Shown piece by piece: positions 20,327 through 28,343 of a stretch of 64,000 nt of DNA (position 1 is its first letter; every line of letters starts with the position of its first letter). The notes under the pieces were generated by a model, which ran no database searches, was not told the DNA's origin, and worked only from the letters and a program-made list of their open reading frames with translations. The translations under genes were made by a program, and so were the position numbers. The stretch is from Spirosoma fluviale (GTDB taxonomy: Bacteria; Bacteroidota; Bacteroidia; Cytophagales; Spirosomataceae): the NCBI GenBank assembly GCA_945906795.1, contig CAMDRO010000001.1, positions 82,591 through 146,590 of the forward strand, read 5' to 3'.

Positions 20327-21082
20327 TCATACTGAACCTGGGGGAGGACTGTATGAAGTCCAACCACCATCTACAATTAAGGTTTGTCCTGTAATTTGCC
20401 TTGAATTTTCAGAAAGCATAAATGATATAGCATTTGAGATATCAGATACATCTGCTATTCTACCCATTGGGGTAATTTTAGTCCATTGACTTTCAAAATC
20501 ACTTATTAAAGCTGTTCTTTCTGTAAGGGTAGCACCAGGTGAAACGGCATTTATTCGAATACCTAATGGAGATAATTCCACAACTAAATTTCTAACAAGC
20601 TGGATTAAAGCTCCTTTTGTCATACCATAAGCCACTAAATCAGGATGAGCTTGATGACCAGTAACTGAGGTTGTAACCACAATAGATCCTTTTGTTCTAC
20701 TTTCTTTTAATAATTTGGCAATGAATTGTATTAAAAAGAAGGTGCCTGAAACATTAACTTTTAACAATATATCCATGGATTCTCTCGAATAATCAAGAAA
20801 ATTGCCAAAAGTTGTAATACCACTATTACAAACACAACCATATAAAGTACCTGGTGTATTATGGATCGTTTTAGACAAATCATTTAGAAATAAATCACTA
20901 CTTGAATCACCTAAAATCCCCAATTGATTAGTTAATAAATGTTTCTCTAGTTGCAATGAAGCCGATTTGAAAACGGAAGGATCAATTTCATTCCATATGA
21001 CAAAATAACCTTCTTTGCATAATTGTAAAACTACTTCTAATCCAATTCCTTGACCGGCACCTGTGACAATTACTTTCTTCAT
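20327..21082 (-). CDS. SDR family oxidoreductase
   Basis: VTGAGQGIGLEV, NSGITTFGN, YGMTKGA motif. Confidence 0.85.
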   Translation of the reverse strand: MKKVIVTGAGQGIGLEVVLQLCKEGYFVIWNEIDPSVFKSASLQLEKHLLTNQLGILGDSSSDLFLNDLSKTIHNTPGTLYGCVCNSGITTFGNFLDYSRESMDILLKVNVSGTFFLIQFIAKLLKESRTKGSIVVTTSVTGHQAHPDLVAYGMTKGALIQLVRNLVVELSPLGIRINAVSPGATLTERTALISDFESQWTKITPMGRIADVSDISNAISFMLSENSRQITGQTLIVDGGWTSYSPPPGSV

Positions 21083-21083
21083 T

Positions 21084-22805
21084 CTAATGTGAGTCTCGAG
21101 TTACTTTTGATCCTGAGCCACCCTTTAAAAAATCAAAATCAGCACCTACATGCGCTTGCTCAACGCGATCAATAAATAAGCCCACATATCCTCTTATTTG
21201 TTTTACAGGAATAAATGGTTGGGATACTTTTCTTTTCGCTAATTCTTCTTCACTAACTTCCCAATTAATACTTCGATTATTTAAGTCTAAAGCGATGAAA
21301 TCTCCATTTTCTACCCAGTTTAAGGGTCCACCCGCAGCAGATTCTGGACTCACATGTAAAATTACGGTTCCATAGCCAGTTCCACTCATCCGTCCATCTG
21401 AAATTCTAACCATATCTTTTACTCCTCGCTCCAACAATTTTTTTGGAATACCCATGTTACCCACTTCGGCCATACCTGGATAACCTTTAGGACCTACATT
21501 TTTCAACACCATGACTGAATTTTCGTCTATGTCTAAATCAGGCAAGTCAATTCGAGCATGATAATCTTCAATATTTTCAAATACAACGGCTTTGCCTCTA
21601 TGTTTAAATAATGATACAGAAGCTGCAGATGGTTTTACAACAGCTCCATTAGGAGCTAAATTCCCTCTAACCACCGCTATGCCTGAATCTAGTTTAAATG
21701 GTTCCTCGAAAGTTGAGATTATATTACTATCATAAATAGGGGTATTTTCAATGTTTTCACCGACAGTCTTTCCATTTACTGTAATAGCATCTGTATTTAA
21801 AAACTTTTTCATTTGATTCATTAAAGCGGGGAGGCCACCTGCGTAATATAAATCTTCCATAAAATGTTCTCCAGAGGGTTGAATATTAGCTAATAAGGGT
21901 ATCTGCCTAGAAAATTTATCAAAATCATTTAAATCTAATTCCACTCCAATTCTCCCTGCAATGGCCAATAAATGAATCACAAAATTTGTTGAACCTCCAG
22001 TAGCCGCATTCACTCTAATCGCATTTTCAAAAGCTTGTCTTGTTAAAACTTTTGAAATTTTTTGATCTTCATTAACCATTTCGACGATGCGTCTACCTGA
22101 ATGTTGGGCTAATACTTTTCTTCGTACATCAGCTGCTGGAATAGCCGCATTTTGTGGCAAACTTAAACCTAAAGCTTCCACCATCGTAGCCATCGTCGAA
22201 GCCGTACCCATCACAGCACAATGCCCTGGAGTTCTTGTCATACAAGCTTCCGCTTCCACAAATTCTTTTTGTGTTAATTCTCCTAATTTATATGCTTCTG
22301 CAAATCGCCAAACATCAGAGGTGCCAATATCTTTACCTTTAAATTTACCCTTCATCATAGGTCCTCCTGAAATGACTAAAGTGGGTAAATCCACACTACA
22401 AGCTCCCATCACTAAGGAAGGTGTAGTCTTGTCGCATCCACACATAAGTACGACTCCATCGATCGGATTCGCCCTAATGGACTCCTCCACATCCATACTA
22501 GCTAAATTTCTATATAACATAGCGGTAGGCTTAATTAATGTTTCTCCTAAAGACATCACGGGAAATTCTACCGGGAATCCACCAGCTTCTATAACTCCTT
22601 TTTTTACAAACTCAGCAAGTTCTCTAAAATGCGCATTGCATGGAGTCAATTCAGACCAAGTATTGCAAATACCAATGACAGGTTTACCTTGAAAATACTC
22701 ATCTGGAATACCCTGATTTTTCATCCAGGCTCTATATATAAAGCCATCTTTTCCGGTTTTACCAAACCATTGTTGCGAGCGTAAATTTTCTTTATTCATT
22801 TTCAA
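21084..22805 (-). CDS. IlvD/Edd family dehydratase (sugar-acid dehydratase type)
   Basis: GICNTWSELTPCNAHFRELAE, LMCGCDKTTPS, ATGGSTNFVIHLLAIA, ISDGRMSGTGYGTVILHVSPESAAGGP; resembles L-arabonate dehydratase more than amino-acid IlvD. Confidence 0.9.
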   Translation of the reverse strand: MKMNKENLRSQQWFGKTGKDGFIYRAWMKNQGIPDEYFQGKPVIGICNTWSELTPCNAHFRELAEFVKKGVIEAGGFPVEFPVMSLGETLIKPTAMLYRNLASMDVEESIRANPIDGVVLMCGCDKTTPSLVMGACSVDLPTLVISGGPMMKGKFKGKDIGTSDVWRFAEAYKLGELTQKEFVEAEACMTRTPGHCAVMGTASTMATMVEALGLSLPQNAAIPAADVRRKVLAQHSGRRIVEMVNEDQKISKVLTRQAFENAIRVNAATGGSTNFVIHLLAIAGRIGVELDLNDFDKFSRQIPLLANIQPSGEHFMEDLYYAGGLPALMNQMKKFLNTDAITVNGKTVGENIENTPIYDSNIISTFEEPFKLDSGIAVVRGNLAPNGAVVKPSAASVSLFKHRGKAVVFENIEDYHARIDLPDLDIDENSVMVLKNVGPKGYPGMAEVGNMGIPKKLLERGVKDMVRISDGRMSGTGYGTVILHVSPESAAGGPLNWVENGDFIALDLNNRSINWEVSEEELAKRKVSQPFIPVKQIRGYVGLFIDRVEQAHVGADFDFLKGGSGSKVTRDSH

Positions 22806-23448
22806 AGTCTAAGGTTTTTTTTAAAACAAAGCTATTATCCGGACCTAATGAATAATAGCATTCTCTAATACCATTTTCTAATTCGGCATAAGGATCATTC
22901 TTAAATTGAAAGGAACGAACGATATCAGATTTAACAAAATATAAAGAGTCCTTTCCCGAATAACCAAATTCTTGTCTACCCTTTAAATTAGGAAATTTTA
23001 TCAAATTAAAAGAATTTTTATGGTATTCATACCCATAAATTTTGAACTTATGAGCATTATCATCGCCAAAAATCCAAAATTCAGGTTGTTGGTTATTGTT
23101 CAAATCAGAACTTATTAAATTTTTTATTTTAAAGTTTTTCATTTTTTTATCAAATATTAATTGATGACTCATAAATATTTGAAAATGAATGTAATCAGTA
23201 TTTATCTCAGCCTTAGCCTCAAAATCCTCAACCTGCGTAGCATAAATAGGTATAATTTGACCTATTGTATCCATCACATTTTCGATGCGTGAGATTGAAT
23301 CCATAGCTGAGTTAACTATTTTTTCATCGTTGAAGTCATAGGCTATTTTATGATCGTCACTAAGATCTTGATTCATTATAAAATATATAAGACCAAAAAG
23401 CAACATAATAATTCCAATAAATAATAAAGATCTAATGTGTCTCATCAA
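22792..23448 (-). CDS. Hypothetical membrane-anchored protein
   Basis: N-terminal TM; overlaps both flanking genes in the same operon; no family recognised. Confidence 0.6.
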   Translation of the reverse strand: MMRHIRSLLFIGIIMLLFGLIYFIMNQDLSDDHKIAYDFNDEKIVNSAMDSISRIENVMDTIGQIIPIYATQVEDFEAKAEINTDYIHFQIFMSHQLIFDKKMKNFKIKNLISSDLNNNQQPEFWIFGDDNAHKFKIYGYEYHKNSFNLIKFPNLKGRQEFGYSGKDSLYFVKSDIVRSFQFKNDPYAELENGIRECYYSLGPDNSFVLKKTLDFENE

Positions 23449-24583
23449 CAGTTTTCTTTATGATCCATAAGGCCTTTTCTAAGGACTTTTGAGTGCAGGC
23501 AATATTCATTCGAATAAAATTTTGACCTAAAAATTGATCCCCCCGTAAAACATGTAGCCCATTATTAAATAACCTTTGTTGGAAATCACCTAAAATATCC
23601 GCGTCATATTGAATCCAAGCTAAATAGGTAGCATCCAAGCGAAACATTTTTAATCCATTCACTTGATTAATGAATGAAATAAGTAACTCATGATTGTTTC
23701 TTAAATAAATAAGCAAATTCTCAACCCATTCATTATTCATAGTTAAACTAGTGTGCATAATTTCAATGCTATGTCTCGATAACATAGGAAAAACACCTTG
23801 TATAGACTTGATGTATTCCTCCCTGATATTCGAATTAGGAATAATCGCCATAGCGCCACCCATTCCAGCTGTATTATATGTTTTTGAGGTTGCGAAAAAT
23901 GTAATTGCAGGAAAATCCATGGGTAAATGCTTGCCTATACAAATATGTTTTAAACTAGTTTGTAATTGTAAATCAGCGTGAATTTCATCTGATAATATCA
24001 TGCAATCATATTTCTTACATAAAAATATGATACGAGATATTTCGTCATTAGTAAAAACCGTTCCACCTGGATTATGTGGATTGCAAAATAAAAATACCCC
24101 AGGATTTTTTTTTAATTGTTCTTCAAATTCAATAAAATCATATACCCATCTTTCTTCTTTTTCAACCATATTAAAGGTTAATAGTGGTCTATCTACCCAT
24201 TTAGAAACCAAATGAAATGGATGATAAACAGGTATAGGAGTCAAAATGCTTTGTATGGATGATACAAAAGTAGAGCAAGCCTTAGTTAAACCGGGTACTA
24301 TTCCTGGAATCCAAACTTGCCATTCTAATTTTGTATCCCAATCAAATGATTCTTTTATCTTTTTTTGATATGCCAGCTTTAATGTTTTAGGTACCAAGGA
24401 GTAACCCAATACACCGTGATCATTGATGTTTTTAAGGGTCTCTATTAATTCATCTGCGATACGAAAATCCATATCAGCTACAGGCATAGGTAACATATCT
24501 CGACCTTCATACAATGGGTTATCCCATTTAAAACTATTCGTATACTTACGATCTATTTCTTGATCAAAATTATATTTCGACAT
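23432..24583 (-). CDS. MalY/PatB-type PLP-dependent C-S lyase/aminotransferase
   Basis: DRKYTNSFKWDNPLYEGRDMLPMPVADMDFR, FCNPHNPGG, SDEIHADL, SKTYNTAGM motifs. Confidence 0.88.
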   Translation of the reverse strand: MSKYNFDQEIDRKYTNSFKWDNPLYEGRDMLPMPVADMDFRIADELIETLKNINDHGVLGYSLVPKTLKLAYQKKIKESFDWDTKLEWQVWIPGIVPGLTKACSTFVSSIQSILTPIPVYHPFHLVSKWVDRPLLTFNMVEKEERWVYDFIEFEEQLKKNPGVFLFCNPHNPGGTVFTNDEISRIIFLCKKYDCMILSDEIHADLQLQTSLKHICIGKHLPMDFPAITFFATSKTYNTAGMGGAMAIIPNSNIREEYIKSIQGVFPMLSRHSIEIMHTSLTMNNEWVENLLIYLRNNHELLISFINQVNGLKMFRLDATYLAWIQYDADILGDFQQRLFNNGLHVLRGDQFLGQNFIRMNIACTQKSLEKALWIIKKTVDETH

Positions 24584-25375
24584 TTATATATTGGGTCTGT
24601 AAATTTGAAATCCTATTATTTTCTTATTTTTCAATATGTATTTATCAATAGTTAATTCTGAAATGCAAACTATTTTTTTTTCTTGAGAAGCATGAAGGAT
24701 ATACTTTTTATTGTTTTTAATATAAACAAAACCAACATGATTGAAATCCAAGTCATTACGCGAGGATAAAAATGCTATGACATCTCCGTTTTTGATTAAG
24801 TTATCAATTTCAGGCTGATGAATAGAATCAAAGTAGTATATATATTTTTGGCTAATTGATTTTACTATTTTGACCAATTTAGAATTATCCATATACTTAT
24901 TATTTACATGTGTAGATAAAAAGTTAATGTTTTTTTGAATATGATGCGAGTTTAGCTCATTATTAATAGGCAGGAGAAATTTCAGCTTCACAAGTTTTTC
25001 TAATCCAGAAGTTAAATAATGATTTCGAGTTTCATAGCTGACTGAATCGATGTATCGAATATTAATTAAATTTTCCCTAAACTTAATATTTGAACCATCC
25101 GAATAATACAAGGCTAAAACATTTTCTAAATACGTAACACAATCGAAATCGTTGAATGAAAAATAAAGTTTCTCTGGATTTGATTTCGATAATCTATAGG
25201 CTAAATAGGGGGCTCCCATAAAATATTCACCAATCAGCAACGGATTTTTCAAAGAAATACTATTTTTAACAACATTCCTTAGTTTAAATGAAATGCCCTT
25301 AAAGGATTGTGCATTAAGAAAATACATGGGTGCCCACAACAAAAAAAACACCATTTTGTATATTACTTTTTTCAT
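24584..25375 (-). CDS. DUF1460 / N-acetylmuramoyl-L-alanine amidase-like protein
   Basis: Signal peptide; FNDFDCVTYLENVLAL catalytic Cys region and HVGFVYIKNNKKYILHAS. Confidence 0.75.
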   Translation of the reverse strand: MKKVIYKMVFFLLWAPMYFLNAQSFKGISFKLRNVVKNSISLKNPLLIGEYFMGAPYLAYRLSKSNPEKLYFSFNDFDCVTYLENVLALYYSDGSNIKFRENLINIRYIDSVSYETRNHYLTSGLEKLVKLKFLLPINNELNSHHIQKNINFLSTHVNNKYMDNSKLVKIVKSISQKYIYYFDSIHQPEIDNLIKNGDVIAFLSSRNDLDFNHVGFVYIKNNKKYILHASQEKKIVCISELTIDKYILKNKKIIGFQIYRPNI

Positions 25376-27084
25376 TAAATTGCTCTAAATATTAATGTAC
25401 TATTAGGAAAAATATCTACCTGCATATTTTCAGAAATCCCATATTTATCAGACAATAGGGTGGGTGGAGTAAATAATTTTTCAATCTCCCAAATTATCTG
25501 ATAAGTACCCATTAACTCAAAAGCTAAATCAGGGATCTTAATTTTAAAACTCAAAGTGTCCGTTGGGTGAAAATTATTTATAAACAATAATTTTTCATCA
25601 TTGGAATAACGTAAATAGGAGTAAACAAATTTACTTGGGTAACTTTCATTTTGAGCATATTGCAAGTCAAAAAATTGACCTATTTGAACCGCAGTTGAAT
25701 TCTTGGCAAACTTAAATAATTGTTGGTAAAAATAATCTAATTCTATTTCCTGACTGGTTAATAATTGATTATTCAAGGCGCCATGATTAAACCATCGTTG
25801 GTGCGTATCGATTCGCCAAAAATCAAACATGGTAGTTCGATCATCCGCATCATTAAAACCTTCAATTTCATTAGCTTTTTCACCAAATTCTTGTCCAGAA
25901 TAAATCATAAAAGGTCCTCCATGTAATGTGGCGGTAATCAACATCGCTGGGATTGTGGACCAAATATTATGTGCTGCAAAACCGGCAGAATTGATTCTTG
26001 TTTCATCGTGATTCTCTAAAAATCGCAACATTTTATTAGAAAATTCACCGGATTCTTGTTGCCAAACTCTAGTGATAGAACTTGTGTGTGCCTCATTATT
26101 TTGTTCCATTAAATTTCTTAATGAATCATATAAACCTACTTTGTCATACAAATAATCAAAATGACCCTTGTAGATATAATTAGCATATAAGTTAGGCTGG
26201 TATATTTCAGCTATAAAAATCAATTCGGGATTAATCACTTTTATTTTAGGAATTACAAAGGCCCAAAATTCTATGGGAACCATTTCAGCCATATCGCAAC
26301 GAAATCCATCCACCCCCAAATTTGTCCAATAAGTTAATACTTCCAGCATTTTATACCAAGTATTGGGTATTGGGTCAAAATGAATATGCCCCTCATTATG
26401 ATAATCTATGCCATAATTTAATTTAACCGTTTCAAACCAATCGTGAATAGTAGGCTGAGCAGAAAATACATTATTTCCACTGGCTTTCGCTGGTATTTCA
26501 ACATAAGCCTGAGTATTTTCATCAATTTCAGCGTGATAGGGTACGGTAAATTGTGTCCCAGGCAAATAATAAAAATTATTTTGTGGTGAAAATTCCACAT
26601 CATTTCGATCATTAAAACCAAAATCAACCACTCCTTCAGGTTTATTATCAGATTGATAATTTCTAGCTAAATGATTCGGCACAAAATCCAGTATAATTTT
26701 TAATTTATTTTCATGAATCCGTTTAACCATTAGATTGAATTCATCTAAACGATTTTCTACATTGCTAGCTAAAAAAGGGTTTACATCAAAATAATCTTTG
26801 ATGGCAAATGGTGAACCACAATTTCCCTTAACGATCGATGAGTGATCTAAAGGAATACCCAACTTGGTATAATCTTCCTTAGTGGCATGTTCAATAATTC
26901 CAGTGGTGTATAAATGCGTATAACCTTTGGCATATAAACAAACTAACGCCTTATTCGAAACATCATTAAATTTAGTGGTACCATTGGTTAGAGAATTTCC
27001 ATTCTTTCGAGGATTTAGATTTGTATTTCCCCAAAGATGAAACATCATCTGGTAAATAATTAATTTATTTGATTCGATTGGCAT
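25375..27084 (-). CDS. Alpha-amylase family (GH13) protein
   Basis: LDFVPNHLA, GVDGFRCDMAEMVP, FIAEIYQ, FLENHDETR: the four GH13 conserved regions. Confidence 0.9.
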   Translation of the reverse strand: MPIESNKLIIYQMMFHLWGNTNLNPRKNGNSLTNGTTKFNDVSNKALVCLYAKGYTHLYTTGIIEHATKEDYTKLGIPLDHSSIVKGNCGSPFAIKDYFDVNPFLASNVENRLDEFNLMVKRIHENKLKIILDFVPNHLARNYQSDNKPEGVVDFGFNDRNDVEFSPQNNFYYLPGTQFTVPYHAEIDENTQAYVEIPAKASGNNVFSAQPTIHDWFETVKLNYGIDYHNEGHIHFDPIPNTWYKMLEVLTYWTNLGVDGFRCDMAEMVPIEFWAFVIPKIKVINPELIFIAEIYQPNLYANYIYKGHFDYLYDKVGLYDSLRNLMEQNNEAHTSSITRVWQQESGEFSNKMLRFLENHDETRINSAGFAAHNIWSTIPAMLITATLHGGPFMIYSGQEFGEKANEIEGFNDADDRTTMFDFWRIDTHQRWFNHGALNNQLLTSQEIELDYFYQQLFKFAKNSTAVQIGQFFDLQYAQNESYPSKFVYSYLRYSNDEKLLFINNFHPTDTLSFKIKIPDLAFELMGTYQIIWEIEKLFTPPTLLSDKYGISENMQVDIFPNSTLIFRAI

Positions 27085-27193
27085 TATTTAAATAAAAGTC
27101 TTTTAGATACTTAACATACATTTAAATATTTTAAGCGACGTAAAGCTTTAAAATAAACTCAAAACTTATTATAAATCCCAAACCAAAAATCAA

Positions 27194-28204
27194 TTATTTA
27201 ATAAAATCGATATCGGGAGTTGATTGATCCACTAAAGAAACTCCACCTCGATCTTTTCTGGCTATTCTTGAATACAGGCCAATTTCTTGACTAAATATGA
27301 AAGTGAAAAATAATTTTACAAAAGACGTATGATAGTGTAAGTTATTGTAAAATTCAGGGGCAATATTTTTCAATTTAGGCAAATTATTCCATGGGATGGA
27401 TGGCATATCATGATGTTCATTGTGGTATCCAACATTCATATTAATTGAATTTAAACCGCCATAATAACTAAAGGTTTCTTGTTTTTTATCTAAAACTAAA
27501 AAATGCTCCTGAATCCACCTAGCCCCAAGCGGATGTAGTCCCACAGAAAATAAAAAACTAAATCCTAAATAAGCTAACGCTGACCAACCCCAAAAATAAA
27601 CGATAGCTGTATCAAATAATAGTTGAACGGCGATATTCAAAATGACATATCGGTCAATGATGGCCAATTCAACACATCGATACGTTCGGATGCCTTGAAA
27701 AAAAGGAAATAAGGCTAACCATATCATCTTGCCGATAAAGTAATTATTAATCAATTTAGCTTCCCAATAATCAGGTAAATCGGCATCAAGCTCATGTACA
27801 CCTTGAAATGAATGATGTTTTAGATGAAAATTTTTGAAAGAAATAGCTGTAGGCGCTAAAGAGGGAAGGTTTGCTATGATTCCAGCAAAAACATTCCATG
27901 ATTTCTTTTTATAAATTAAATTATGAGCCGATTCATGAATACAAACAAATAAAGTATGTACTGGAAAAGCTCCTATAAACCAGGCGGTTCCTAAGATGAT
28001 CCACCAAGAATAATCTTTTATAAAAAAGGCGATACCAATTTGTAAAAAAACGCAGGTTAAAATCCAATACATGGTATTTGGATTCTTGCCAATTAGTTTT
28101 TTTACTTCAGGGTGTTTTTTGATGATTTCACGTGTTCTATTACGATGTGGCTCGGAATCATTAACCCAAATAAAATCTTTTACTTCCTCCATTTTTAATA
28201 TCAT
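27194..28204 (-). CDS. Fatty acid desaturase superfamily, DEGS/DES1-like (sphingolipid delta-4 desaturase-like); start may be the internal ATG at 28192
   Basis: Three His boxes [24 protein letters not shown]-terminal [28 protein letters not shown] and C-terminal [24 protein letters not shown] look colinear with eukaryotic DEGS1. Confidence 0.88.
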   Translation of the reverse strand: [336 protein letters not shown]

Positions 28205-28261
28205 TTAGATTACAAATATAATAAGAGAAATATACATTCTACCTAAGAAAATATAACTATG

Positions 28262-28274
28262 TGACAATATGTCA
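28262..28274. promoter_or_regulatory. Inverted repeat TGACA-ATA-TGTCA in the desaturase/dnaK divergent intergenic region
   Basis: Perfect 5-bp arms with 3-bp spacer, upstream of the dnaK promoter candidate. Confidence 0.5.
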
Positions 28275-28297
28275 TAAATTCATAGGCATTTATTTTA

Positions 28298-28313
28298 TGG
28301 CATTATCCTTGTA
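28298..28313 (+). promoter_or_regulatory. Candidate sigma54-like -24/-12 promoter of dnaK
   Basis: TGGCATTATCCTTGTA against consensus TGGCACRNNNNTTGCW: correct spacing, but -12 is GT instead of GC. Confidence 0.45.
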
Positions 28314-28343
28314 GAATGTTGCCAAAATTAAATAAAATTAATC

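Noticed and set aside
22087-22692. 201-aa + strand ORF opposite the IlvD/Edd gene
   Set aside because: Antisense shadow ORF in a strongly conserved coding gene; low-complexity translation, no family motif, no ribosome-binding or operon context.
24584-27084. GH13 amylase plus DUF1460 as a Sus-like starch utilisation locus
   Set aside because: No SusC/SusD, neopullulanase or alpha-glucosidase partners; evidence only supports an individual GH13 enzyme.
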